Shown: piece by piece, positions 1 to 12,289 of the stretch
Numbering within the stretch: the stretch's first letter is position 1
How the letters are laid out: each line of letters begins with the position of its first letter
DNA from: Anarhynchus alexandrinus
Lineage: Eukaryota; Chordata; Aves; Charadriiformes; Charadriidae
Length of the DNA: 64,000 bases
Direction of reading: 5' to 3'
NCBI GenBank assembly: GCA_008711295.1
Contig: VUYV01000124.1
Location: forward strand, 1,196,943 to 1,260,942
Program-made: the position numbers and the translations under genes
The notes under the pieces: generated by a model
Told to the model about the DNA's origin: nothing
Database searches by the model: none
The model's input: only the letters and a program-made list of their open reading frames with translations

Positions 1-596
1 CCAAGAAGGCCAATGGTATCCTGGGATGCATTAAAAAGAGGGTGGCCAGCAGGTCAAGGGAGGTCATCCTTCCCCCTCTACTCCACATCTGGAGTACTGT
101 GTCCAGTTGTGGGTGTCCCAGTTCAAGAAAGACAAGGAACTACTGGAGAGAGTCCAGCAGAGGGCTACAAAGACAATGAAGGGACTGGAGCACCTCTCAT
201 GAGGAAAGGCTGAGACCTGAGTCTGTTTAGCCTGGAGAAGAGAAGACTGAGAGGGGATCTCATCAATGCTTATAAATTTCTAAAGGGCGAGTGTCAAGAG
301 GATGGGGCCAGACTCGTTTCAGTGGTGCCCGGCAACAGGACAATGGGCAACGGGCACAAACTGGAACACAGGAAATTCTGTCTGAACGTAAGAAAAATCA
401 TCTTTACTGTGAGGGTTGCAGAGCACTGGAACAGGCTGCCCAGAGAGGTTGTGGAGTCTTCTTCTCTGGAGATATTCAAAGTCTGCCTAGATGTGCTCCT
501 GTCCAACCTGCTCTAGGTGAACCTGCTTTGGCAGGGGGGTTGGACTAGATGATTTCCGAAGGTCCCTTCCAAGCCCTACCATTCTGTGATTCTGTG
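1..596 (+). mobile_element. CR1 LINE 3' part (duplicate of the element at 12568-13163)
   Basis: Same insertion as in copy 2, entered at the KKANG region of the reverse transcriptase and cut by the window edge. The C-terminal block [12 protein letters not shown] lies within 322-516, and the two attctgtg units end it at 581-596. Differs from copy 2 at position 316 only, as far as I saw. Confidence 0.93.
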
Positions 597-3239
597 TGTG
601 TGATCACGGCCCAGGCTTATCAAAGTTACCTGCCAAGACTGGTATCCATAGGTTTAATCCCTGTTATTGCTGGAGTAATCATTGCTGCTTTTAGAGATAA
701 TACTCAAGATGATGCAACAAAGGAACCCCCTCCCGTTTGCCCCATTATTAAACGTAAATGGCCACCAGCACAAGTTAGGCAGAGACTTGGTGGCTTCCTT
801 TGCAAGACAAAAGCAGCAGTGGTTTCCCTAAATGTACTCATTAAAATATATTTTCCTTCTACTCTTGGCCCTGAAGGATCATCTCAGCTTATGAGAACTA
901 AGCTTCTGTCTATCTGATTATTAAATCATTTCTAAAGCAGATGGGAAACTACAGTGGTTTAAACAGCTAGGCTGAGACTGCATGGCTAAAAATAGTATAG
1001 CAGGCTCCTTTTAATTAGTAAGATGATCAAATATGACAGAAGAGAGAGATGTAGATATATGGATTTGTGTGTATGTGTGTCTTTAAAATTAAGTTATTAC
1101 CTCAATACCAGGTATTATTTATAACATATATGATACATGATGTCTGATTTTTATGATGCCATTTATCTTCACTTGGGAGAGCAGACAGGCTAACTCTGCT
1201 TTCATAATGTCAATCCTTGCTGTATTCAAAAGGAAAATTGTAATAAGATAAACCTGCCACCACGCGCAGTGCCATCATTTTTTAAATGAGGTGGATTAGT
1301 AAGTGCTCCGATGCGATAGACTGCCAGATCCGCAACTCCCCCCAGACCGACCTTTCCCCAGGGCCTTTCCCCAGGCACGGAAGAGCCAGTCTAGCTTTAT
1401 ACCTGCAATTTCACGGCACTCGAGCCTGGCATAGGGCCAAGGGGGTCAGGGACCATGATGCCTATCCTACCACTGTGCTGCCCACATATTTTTGAGAATT
1501 CTTCAAAATGTGAACACGGGGAAAAAAGAAATCTGCCGCTCCTCCACTCCAGCAGTGCTGGGCGACGCGTGCCATGTAGTGATCTGCTCCATTGTGCGGA
1601 GGTGGCCCTTTGGTGTTCACCACATGACTGATGACTGTGATGTTTGATGCTGGGACCACACAGCTGCCACCCAGGCTGTGGTGGGGAGCTGCCACGAAAC
1701 ACGCACTGATGCCACAGCTGCAGACTTCAGGCAGGTAAGCTGAGGAGGTTGAGGATGTTTGGCACGTTGGGCGCTGGGTCAGATGGAAGTCCCTTTGCTC
1801 CAAGGGGAACCCAGACAGGGAGACACTGCAAACTATGTCCTTAGCTACAGGAGGACCTGGCCAGCAGTGGGCAAAATCCCCTTCTTGGCCATTGCACAAA
1901 GGTATCAGCTGATACTTTGAAAGGACCTGGAAGTAAAAAGCGAACCGTCACCACAGTAGAAATTCTCCTGGCAAAATCTTGCTGTCAGCGTCCTGCTTAA
2001 CATGGACCAGACAGCACCTGGCTTCCAGAAAGATTTGGTGCAAAAACTTGATGCATTCATTAGTTGTGAGCTGCCTTCTCCTGGTCAAAAGTACCAAGCC
2101 AAGGAAGATGAGACAGTGGGTCTTGTAGGAATTGAAGAGTGGTAAAAAAAAATATCTGTAAAACCCTGTTCTTTCTTATTCCCCATTGATCCCCTTGAAG
2201 ATGTCAAGCCTCTGGCTGGCTAGCAAGGCTTCACAGGGTCTTTCTAAAGGATGTCAAATGGTCTAGGGTTAATCTATCTCCTGGGTTGTGACTCTGAGAT
2301 GAGCAGGAGCCCTGTGGGTAAGATGACTTCCACTTGCTCCAAGTCTGCACTCCCAAAGCCAAGCTGTACAGCTTTCCACCCACTGCAGGAGAGCAATTCA
2401 GAAGCACTGAGAGATCTTTCTGGGGAGGGGTTTAACCCAAGTAAGAGACAAAAAGCCTGCAATATTGTTTGCAGTTTGTCTACAAAGCTTTACTGTTTCT
2501 TTTTCTGAAGTGTTGTATTTTTTTTCCTGTCTTTCTCAAAGATGAGATGGTGAGATCCAAGCAACTAGAACAGGCAAATCTAGAGAGCCTGATTTTTTTT
2601 CACTCAAATGAAGACTCACTGTCTAAGAAGTTGGGCACATCTGGCCATTCTGGCTACAAATAGGCCTCCTCTGGTATGGAAAGCACCCTTGTAAGTACAG
2701 CGTCATGAGCATGGAAGGGGTCATGAACCACCACCTCCACACTCCTGCTCTAGCTCTATGCCACTTTGGGAACCAAGTTTCCCAAATCTGAGTACAGTGA
2801 TGCAAAAGGAAACCATAACATCATTAGATATGTTTTCTCTGTGTTGCTTATCTCAGCTGAAAAGTTATAGCAGATTTTAAACAATCGCAACTGCTTTATT
2901 TCAAGAAACAATGAGCTAAAAATTATTCAGGGGAGGTTCTCAATAGGCCTGAAGTGCTAGAGTACCATAGGAAACAATAACTGATTGATGCTGGATGAGA
3001 ATTTGCTCCGTATTTTACTTACTTAATTATCATGGTGGTGCAGAAAGAACAAGACCAGTCCACTTTATTCCCCACTGTAACTGAATTCGAGCTATTCCTT
3101 GACTACTAATTTTCCTCATGTTTTTGCTAAATGGCATAAGTCTCCAGTCAAATTGTGTTCTTGAAACCCAAATTTAAATCTTGAAATTCAAATGCAATGT
3201 ACCTTAAAATTCACGTTTTTATCCAAACCCAAAGTTCTG

Positions 3240-3460
3240 GAGTTGTGCCCCAAGTTTTGCATTACGGTTCCGCTTCCCACACTCGTGGGCAGGGTTTCCC
3301 AGCGAGCGCGACGGCTGCGGGGCACGTCTGGGTGGGCAGCACCCACCAAGCTGGCTCACACCTCCGGGAGCTGCCCCCAGCAGGCAGCGCATCCGCCAAA
3401 GCGCCCAGCACCGCGAGGCGCATGGCCTGGGACACGTGCTGCCGCCAGAAGGCCAAGCCT
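3240..3460. other. GC-rich CpG patch in the duplicated segment
   Basis: CpG-rich sequence (ccagcgagcgcgacggctgc, cagcgcatccgccaaagcgc) repeated at 16218-16438 in copy 2. Open frames on both strands are compositional and no domain is recognisable. Confidence 0.5.
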
Positions 3461-4494
3461 TCAAGGACCTCAATTCCATCATCTCCCAAAACGCCGCGTC
3501 ACATGCCACAGCCAAATCTGAAAATTTCCCCGGCGTTGTACTGCGCCCTCCCAGAGCCAAACAGACAGCACGGTCTGGAGGTGGCCCAAGTCCACGGCCA
3601 GTTTATATCACGGACAGCCTGGGAGCCACAACTGCATCTCAGCAACGGCTCCTTAAGGCAAATAAACTTCTAGTCCTGGTTGTTTTGAACGTTCCTCGTA
3701 CAGCCATCACTGGAAATCTGACCTCAAATTTTTCCATTTAAAAAATAGGCTTAGGGCCCCCTCCTGAAGAGAGCTGAGCACTCAGGCTCTGTTCCAGCCA
3801 AACTTTAAGCATATGCTTAACTTCAGCGTGCCTGTCCAGGGTCAGCTTGAATATGTGATCCTGTAATTGAGCAATCACTAAAATATAGTGGCGCTCTGGG
3901 AATGAGGGCCACTGTATTGCTCTACTCCTACGCAGTCGGGGAACTGCAGCGCATTTTGGAGAACTAGAGCATGCAGAATTAACTTCGCCTTAATTTAGTC
4001 CCCTGAGTATGCCATAAAGTTACTGCTTTGGTAATGCTGTCCTCCGAGGACATTATGACATGCCAACATAGTGAATACTTTCTCATCTGATCGTAGTGAC
4101 AAACTGCCATAATGCAAAGTATAAAAAATTCAGACCCTTCCTAGTCTGGTAGCCACCATGCCATCAGAGGATGACATTTTATATCTGTATTAAGAAAAAT
4201 GAAAGAAAATATTTACAGTACCCTAGCCAGTAAGACAAAAATGAACTAAAGTGCCGACCAATCTACAACAATTTTCTCTACAGGTACTTATGCTATAATC
4301 CTACCATCCCAAACTGAGCTTGTCAAGTTATCCTTCAAATCAAATGCAAGAGAAAAATCCATCCTTGGCTGTGTTACTGTAAACCCAGCCAGTCTAGTAA
4401 AGTGAGAGTTACTCTTCTACGTATTTGGCAAATCTGGGAGCAGAATTTACCACCCGGTGTAAATATTTCTGCATAGTTTGTTTTAAAAAAAAAA

Positions 4495-4495
4495 N
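4495..4495. other. single-N contig break ending duplicated copy 1
   Basis: One N follows a run of ten A at 4485-4494. Copy 2 has the same ten A at 17463-17472 and then continues into different sequence, so identity ends exactly at the break. Confidence 0.97.
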
Positions 4496-4539
4496 GGCAA
4501 TGGCAGTGGGCTCCATCTGCAGCTCCTCCTGTCTCGCAG

Positions 4540-4920
4540 GAAAGGTGTTAGCCCGGGGACCCAGATCCGCTTGCTGGCTCTGCAGCAAACTTCCCGCCTG
4601 CCGGCTGGGATGAGTCCCCAGCGCAGAGCCCGGCTGTCCGGGAGGATAACTGCGTCAGGGAAGCGCGAGGTGCCAAACAGCCTCGCGCCTGGGGACACGC
4701 AAACAGATGGGTGCGAGAAGCTCTGTTTTAAGACCGCGAGAAGCAGGCAGCGATGTTGTCTGCTCGGCTGTCGTATCCACCTCTGTGATAAGACAGATGG
4801 CAAAAGGATCCCTGGAATCACATGCAGGGATTAATGCTGTGAAATTTTTGGCCGCAACCAGGAGCGCTGGGGTGTAAGTGTGTGTAACGTTCGGCTTTGG
4901 TACCGAAACGGCCCCCCACT
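4540..4920. promoter_or_regulatory. CpG-rich patch beside the contig break
   Basis: Dense CpG words (cccggggac, cccgcctgccgg, gtccgggagg, gggaagcgcgagg, cctcgcgcctgg) in about 380 bases, beginning just after the single-N break at 4495. It could be a small CpG island. No TATA box, first exon or recognisable open frame supports a specific promoter. Confidence 0.35.
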
Positions 4921-5076
4921 ACAGGCATACTGATGTAGAGGATTTTGTTGTAACTCAACACAGAGACAAGTGTCAGCCTCACAGCGTGGGTCTGAGCGAT
5001 ACGAACATCTGCCAGCTGGAGGTGGGTGGGATGCAGGCAATCAGCTGGGGAGTCGTCCATCTTAGGGATCCTCATT

Positions 5077-5098
5077 NNNNAAAAAAAAAAAAAAAAAA
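5077..5098. other. 4-N gap followed by an 18-A run
   Basis: Four N at 5077-5080 sit directly before a homopolymer of 18 A. A small unresolved break, most likely caused by the homopolymer. Confidence 0.97.
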
Positions 5099-8000
5099 GA
5101 GGATCAGGAAAAACCTGCATTTCATTAGGAAAACTGGTATCTGTTTCCTGTTACTAAGATGCACAACAAGGGAGCAAACTGTTGTGTCACAGGTGGAAAT
5201 GCTGGGTGGGATCCACTTGCTGAGGTAAATCAACGTGACACAGTTGTTTTCAGAGAGCTGCTGCTGATTTACACCAATTGAGGGGCCAGCCCGTGCCACC
5301 TCTGCCTCTGGTTTAGCCCTCCAGTGCTTCTTAGGCACAAAGTCCAGCAGGAGACACCAAAGCTTTGTGCTAGCTGACTGATAAAAGCCAAAGCGTAGCA
5401 CACGCGACAGCTCCTTTGGGGCGGCGCGGCGCAGCGCAGCGCAGCAGCTCACTCCCCAGGACCCCCAGCCTGCCCGTCCAAACCCACCTGCCTCTGCTCG
5501 CTGCGAGGGCAGCCATGGCCAGGATGGCATCAGCATGCCTTAGTGTCACCGCTTTGTCCAGAAAAGAGGTGTCCGGGTGACCAGGCAAGGGTGGCCTGTG
5601 TCTGCCTCGAGACAGCAGAGGAGAGATGCACCCCTGTGTTTTCTGCGATCCTGCGACCCTTCCCTGAGGCTTGCGTGGCGTAAGCGCCCGAGCCAGGCAG
5701 GCGAAAGGCTGCTCCGAGAAGCTGGAGGAGGCTAAATCACTTTGTAGTTGGATGCAATACATGCCAAAAAAGTTCAGGCCCAAGAGGTCATGTTGGGTCT
5801 CATCCGACGCTTGGCTGGGATTCCCTTGGGGAGATCTCTGACAGAGTAAGGAAGTTTCGGATTATTACAATGTGAAAGTTTGGCAGAAAGAACACCTACT
5901 TTCTTTGAAAAAGTTCAACCAAAGTAAATTTTTTCCTTCTGCACGCCTTTGTTTAGCATGAAACCAGTGGCTGCCCCCACATTCTACCTCTCCTTTCCCC
6001 ACTGAAAGAAAACGTCAACAACTCCTGCCTTATTTCCAGGAGAAATTTCATCTAAGCTGGCAGGGGATTTGGAAAGCATATGATTCGAAGCTCAGCACAC
6101 TACAGTGCTTCTTTTACTCTGCCGTACGCATAGGCTGAATAACTTAAGGCAAGATTAGAGTGGATGTAAGGAGTAAACTTTTTACATGGGGTCTAAAGCT
6201 ATAAGAAAGCAAGCTATAAAGAAATCCCCAGTCCTCCAGTTGCAAAATATTTGTCACTACTAATTAGGGTTACGACAATTAAAAACCCAGACTGTTGTCG
6301 CTCAAACAGCATAGCACAAGCAGTAGGGCATATGTTGTAGGGCATATGTTGTGTGTCTTGTTGGATGCAGGAAGGTTTTCTTTTCTCTCATTCCCTGCAA
6401 GCAGCTGATCTGTAACACAGCTTTCAGGCAAGAATCACGCGCAGCTTCAACCGCATCTTGGTAAAAGTAATGTCCGGTTCTCTCTCTGCAGCGGAATAAA
6501 TGATTTTTTTTTTACCCCTTAACACCGGTGTGACAAGAGCCCCAGTTTTTAGAGGCAGTGTAAAAGTCTGAATTTGGAGTAACCTAAGGAAAATGTCAGG
6601 GAATTCTTAATATGCCTTATGAAACTGCCCCCCAGAATCTGACTTCCAAGCATGTGGCCCGTCCTGCTGCTTGGCTACGTGTCAGGCAGAGGACCAGACC
6701 TCAGCACGTGCGGACCATCAGGGCTCTCACTGGGGCCCGGTGAAGAGAAGATTAACCTGTAGGTCACAGGAGATGCTTTGCATCTTCGATAGCTGAGCCT
6801 TTGCTGAGCAGCTACTAAACTAAAGTGTAAAATGCAATTAGCAATTATTTTAACGAAGCAGAATTCAGCAATTTAACCCAGGCAAGATTCCAAGTAAGAG
6901 GAAAAAAAATGTGTCCGGGATTTGACACAAAATGGAGACAGCCCTCCTTTCAAACCTCCTGTATGAGCCACCGGAGTTTCCATCTCGCTCTTTGCTTTTA
7001 TCTACCAAAACCAGCACTTTGCACAGTTGGGAGAGAAGGCATAGGCTGTGAATGATCTTTTTCTAATAATTTTAAACAGAAAGTTTAGTTTTGTCCAGTA
7101 CCTGTGGTTTCACACAATGTTAACGTGCTCTGCCCGGCACAGAGTGCAGTTCGCGTGTCCAGCATGCAGACATTCACCACCACCAGCATGCACCAGCCGG
7201 CATCCCCATGCGTGCCGTCAACAACTTACCTGAACACCCAGGGAGGATTTATCCCATTAGGAGCTTTGTGGCTGCAGCAATGGGGGAGAGGAGCTTCTGG
7301 TATGGCAGCACGGGCTCCCCTTTTTGCCATGTCAATACAGATCAACGCACCTTCATGCTAACTGTTCACCTCCATGCTCCCACCCACCAGCTTAGGACTT
7401 CATCTGCTATAGTTGACTCCACTTCTTGCTTTCTATCCCTCTTTTGCGCTCAGGGCTGTCCTTTTCCCAGCCTTCTGCCCAATCTGCTCTGGCCAGAAGC
7501 ACCAACTTCCTGGAGGAGAAGCCATCTCCTGGGGAGCGGCATTGCCCTTTCCCTCTGTAAGAACTCCAGCAGAGGACTGGGGAGCGTCTGCATCTCCGCT
7601 GGAGATGACCAAACCCTACTTCCATCAGCTCGAATCTGAGGTTTTTCACATGGTGACAGGCACTGCTCAGATTTCCTACATTTTAGCTAGCTACCGTACT
7701 ACAAGAACTTTGGCTGTGGGCAGACAACGTCCTGCCACCAAACTTTACTTCTGAAGAAAGAGACTGCCAGGGCCCTACCCCTGCCAGCACTCCGTGGTTT
7801 TCAATGTTATATTATACTGCAGCTCTTGGGGAAATTTTATTTTTGTGTCATTTTGAAAAATATTCTCTTTATTAGATTTTTTTTTCATGAAAAGATACAT
7901 TGCAAACATAAGATAAAGTAACATAAATTAATGAAATTCAATATGAAACAGAGTTAAAAACATAAACAATAAAGGAAAATAACTTAGTTCAACACAAAAT

Positions 8001-9239
8001 AAACACAGACACGTAAACTATGAACATATATAACATAAATTAGCATACAAAATGTGGTGGACAGTACCACCAATTACTTGCTGACACAGACTGAAAACAG
8101 GAGCTGCAAAGTGGCTGTAGAGGGTAAGTAGGGGAGCGGCTGCTCCCGGCGTGCAGGGTGCTCACCCATTCTCACCAGCAGAGTCTCACGTGTTACCCCC
8201 AAACTCCTGCAGAGTGGGCCCCACTCCTCTTGTAAGGCTTCACTGACAAGTTACCCCAGCTTCTCGCCATTACTGCTGATGGCAGTGAAGCTGAGCAAGC
8301 ATGAGTTAGGTTCCTACGTTTGATATTGCTTTTTTTTCTCTTTCAGCTTATATCACTGTGGAAACAGCTCAGTCCAATTAAAATCAGTACCATGCGTACC
8401 CATTTTATTTTGCGAGGATTTCCTAAGCTTCCTAAGCGGGGCGTTAAACTTCGCTTTGAGAAAACACCACTGCGTATGGCACAAACCAGGAGCTGACACA
8501 AGCCCTGTACTCAACCCACTCCTAGGACAGCTTCATAATGGTTGGAGCTCTCCTCTACTATCCCACCAGCACTGGGAGGAAGATCCTCTTCTGCTGTGGA
8601 GCAGTCTGGGCTCCTTGTATCTGAGAACGTGTTTGAGCCAATTTTGGCATTAGCTGAAGGAGACTATGGACTGCTTGAACTTACCGCACCGAAGGAGGGC
8701 ACTTCAGCACAGCCCTGCCAAGTGGGCAGCCTCAAGCTATGGATCCAGGGCCCATCCCTCCCTCTGACAAAAAAAAATGGGAAGATGGAGGTGCAGATGG
8801 ATCACTGCAGCCACTATACAATTGTGTAGTAGAGTGTTTTTTCAAGCCACCTCAGAAAATGCCCTTACTGCATGGTGCTGGTCTAGCTCTCGGGCAGGGC
8901 ACGATTCTGTTCTTTCCTTTGTGTGCAATGGACTCTGTTTAACTCCCTTCAGTGGGACTGGGAACCAGATACGTAAATACCTTACAAAGTCAGAGGAAAA
9001 CAGAAACACCATTGAAATATCAAACCCCTCTGGAGTATCCGAATAAGCTTGGCTGAAATCACAGCAGGGTCTAAGCCGGCCCTCCCCCCCTCAAACACAT
9101 TGCTAAGGTCCTGGTTCGATATCTGCAGGAGGCAGCTAGACCTGTCTGTAGTGGGAAGGTACCAACTTTTATCTTCCAGAGTTTGTATGTGGTTGGAATA
9201 AGACAGTAAATGAAGTATATCCTGAACTCCATGGAGTGC
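5099..9239 (-). other. intron sequence
   Basis: Single-copy sequence downstream of exon I. It includes a gcgca-rich stretch at about 5417-5450, a 14-bp exact tandem pair gtagggcatatgtt at 6323-6350, and a very AT-rich tract at about 7840-8050. No exon of RGS6 or other gene was recognised. Confidence 0.6.
6323..6350. repeat. 14-bp tandem duplication
   Basis: gtagggcatatgtt occurs twice head-to-tail at 6323-6336 and 6337-6350 without mismatch. Confidence 0.9.
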
Positions 9240-9720
9240 CTTTCGTCCAGAAGGATCCCGAAGCACTTCACAAACCGTACACACAGGGATGACTCACCCA
9301 CCACTGGAAGGTAGCGACCTCGGGGGCGAACGGCAGCTGCCATTCTGCGCCAGCAGCACTACACAGCGGTGTTTTTAGGAGGGAGAAACAATGAATACTT
9401 ATCTACTAAAGGAGCCCCTGTATACAGAACAGACTATTGCAGCACACATGCAACACACGCAACCCACTGCTTACCGAACTGATGAGCGTGCAGCGTAAGC
9501 CTACATAGCGCAGACGTTTTCCAGGTAAGGTACTATGCCAATACAGGAATAGATGCGACGTATTCAAGCATGCAGCAATCAGTCAATACATGCACTACGC
9601 AGGCCGTGCACCCGGTCCTCCGCAGCGTTAGGTACTGACACTGACTAGTTATTGCACATAAGAGAACAATCAGACGACAGGTTGCAAACGTTGACTGGAT
9701 CCCCTCATGATCCAGGTACA
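9240..9720. other. CpG-dense block of moderate GC content
   Basis: About 24 CpG dinucleotides in 480 bases, with 15 of them in 9421-9720, at GC content near one half; the next 300 bases have none. The sharp right boundary suggests a distinct unit: a young insertion such as an LTR or unknown repeat, or an unmethylated regulatory block. No coding domain, LTR terminal signature or tail was recognised. Confidence 0.45.
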
Positions 9721-12289
9721 CTCTGGTGCTTTCTATCCCCTGCCTAATGCAAGTACCTTTTCCCAGTAAAAGCTAGTGTTTGGTAATCACTGGAGTAGTG
9801 CAGCATGCACATTTTTTAAAAAGTAAAATATCTTCCAAAGATAAAAATAACCCTTTTCCCAGATGTCTCTTCTTGGTGCCAAATCTAAGAAACTTTGGCA
9901 TCCTTTCCTATATCCTTCCCTTCTAGCTGTCTGTTCTGATACCCACTTCACTAGTATCTTAGTGTATCACCTTTTTATACTTCCCAGTTTTTCTACTGCT
10001 ATTCTCTACCCATAATGGCTTAAACCTTTGTCTTTATTATATTGCAGGTCATGAATACTTTCCATGCGCTCAAATGCTGTTATCTATTTATGCAAGCTGG
10101 TAGAGCTGGGAAAGTGAATAAGTGGGAAAGCTGGTAAGTATATGACAGTTCTATGAGATTATCAAGGAACCAGTTAAAAAGAGAGCCCTGATTATATCAG
10201 GCAGCAATTCTTTCTCCAGCCTTATGCCTTCTTCACTGTGTTCATGGTTAGTATTTGTAATACATCACAGTCACACACAGCTGTGCAAAATATCACACAG
10301 TTCACCTGAGAAAGATAAGATCCCATCAACACATTTCATGTGTGTGACACCATACTCATGATTTAAGAACAGGACCAGGACAGTTAGAGTGCGACTTGGA
10401 CTCTGATCCAACAGCAGACAAACTGAGAGGACATAGAAACAAGAATGAGCAACAGTAGCAGTGGCCAGGGGATGAAGATGAGGATCAGGAAGATGGGAAA
10501 GTGGCAGCAGGGAAGAACAAAGGTAACAAAACGGAGCTGGAAGAGAAGACTGCTGACAGCATCTAGGAAGGGACAGCCAGGCAGGCAGGGTTGACACTAA
10601 GGCTTTCATAGCTGTATAATGAAAATTAGTAGATACACATGGAACTGAAACTAAATGTAGGCCTTTGGTTTTCATTGGATACTGAATTGGGATGCACTTA
10701 CAGTCCTGAGCCAAGGTTAGTGCAATACGAAATAGCCAAAAGATACCAGAAAACTAAAGCAGAGGAAATGCTACCATGAAAATGCCAGTTTGCACCACTG
10801 CAAGGAGGAGGAGGGCGTTTCAGGCTCCAGACAGAAAGCATCCTGGCCACTGAGCTTGACAACTATATCAAATACAAGATCTCCAGTCATATTCTTGCTC
10901 CTGGAAAAGTCATCCCTGCATGAGAAAACAAGGTGGGACACTGGCTCCACACTTCTTAAGGATGTAATGTGGGACTTTGTTTCTGGTGCTTCTCGATGAG
11001 AATGCAAAACCACCCTGCTAATGCAAGGACTACAGCAGCTCCTGCTTACCAGCTTCTGCTTTCTGCCTACTGCACCTCTGTCTCCTATGGTTAACGAAGC
11101 TGGGCCAGTCTGTCGATTCAGTTATTCACCTGTGCCTGGGAACTGAGACAATCTTCAGTCTTCATTGACTTGCTGTCCTGTACAAAATGTTCCATCCATA
11201 ACGTCCAGGATTCTTTAAAGAAAGCTCATTAGAAAACTTTTATTCTTATATTCTTAATCTACAGCCTAATTCCCATGCAGCTTGAACACAGACCACCTCT
11301 TCCTTCACCTTATTCTCTTTCCACACTGAGCTGAATTTACCACCTGGAAAAGCTCCCCGCTTCTTCATACCTGACTCCTTGATACATTTCACACCACATT
11401 TCTTCTCTGCATCTGGTGTCTTCTACTGTGCTGACATTAAAATAAATCTCCTGAGCCTTTTAAGTTTCACTACATACTCACATTTCCTCCAGGACTTAAC
11501 AGGAGGGCTCCTTCTCCTGTTAAGTATTACACTCTTTATAGACTGTAACCCTGAAAGACAAAATAGCTCACCATGTGCAAGCATGCACGTAAGCAGCTAT
11601 GGCAGCCCTGTGCACATCACACCTCCGCACACGCTGTGCTGGGACGCTATTGCTTGAGCAAGGAGATCCGGAAAAGAAAACACAGGGAAAGGGATTTCCT
11701 CCAGACTCCAATACCCAGCCAGAAATCTGGCATTTGCACCTTCACCCCCCCAGTCCTGTGCAGGACTCTCTGGGTGAGGCTGTTGGTTTTGCCTGGAGCT
11801 GCCAGGTCCTGCCATCGCTTGGGCTGAGTTTCACAAGGGCTCCGGCCAGCAAACACCTCTCACTTGGCCCAGGTTGTGCAACTCTCCTCTCCGTCCTCAG
11901 GCAGTGGAAGAGATGCACAAGAGCTTCTTTACCTTCTTCACGTAAAGAGCTTTTTCAGTCCAGGAACATAACAACTCACAGTGTGCCATGTCAGTCAGTT
12001 CAGACAGAAGTTGTAAAAATTCTGAATAAACAATGTATCACTGGTCTGGCCACTCTCTTGTCCTTTAAATCATGAAGCTTGAGAACTCTGACCCTCTCAA
12101 AAGCTGTACGTGTGCGCGCGCCTTTTGTTCTTAAAGAAATGTCAGCTGGGAATAAAATGCAGAGATCTTCTCAGCATTGGGTCACCACCTCAATACTGAG
12201 TCAGAAACTTTAACACCAGATTCTTTACAGGGGAAATTCCTTTCTTGGAATATAGTGATTTTAGGAGAGTTTGAATTCAAGCCTGAGTA
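9721..12289 (-). other. intron sequence, nothing recognised
   Basis: AT-rich single-copy sequence between the CpG-rich block and the CR1 element. CpG is nearly absent in its first 500 bases. A GA-rich stretch lies at 10440-10560. No exon, RNA gene or known repeat was seen. Confidence 0.6.

Larger units (their letters stand above)
1..4494. repeat. duplicated segment, copy 1 (direct repeat of 12568-17472)
   Basis: About 99.8 percent identical to copy 2 by eye over its full length. Its left end is cut by the window, so the true extent is unknown. It contains the CR1 3' part (1-596), AT-rich intron, a block at 1540-1960 that is doubled in copy 2, and a GC-rich, CpG-containing patch at 3240-3460. 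No RGS6 exon was found in it. Confidence 0.95.

Noticed and set aside
549..917. 122-codon frame starting in the CR1 tail (also 13116-13484)
   Set aside because: It begins inside the CR1 3' end and runs into flanking intron; identity between copies reflects the duplication, not selection.
2001..2147. 48-codon frame starting MDQTAPGFQKDLVQKL, present in both copies
   Set aside because: It looks protein-like, but I could not name a family, and the upstream sequence in the same frame is stopped. It could be a processed-pseudogene scrap; not supported enough to annotate.
3192..3673. Overlapping frames in the GC-rich patch, repeated at 16170-16651
   Set aside because: Open on both strands because of GC content. 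Mismatches between the copies include amino-acid-changing ones, and no protein family is recognisable.
5077..5098. The 18-A run as a retroposon tail
   Set aside because: No SINE or LINE body or target-site duplication was recognised next to it, and it borders an N gap, so its length is unreliable.
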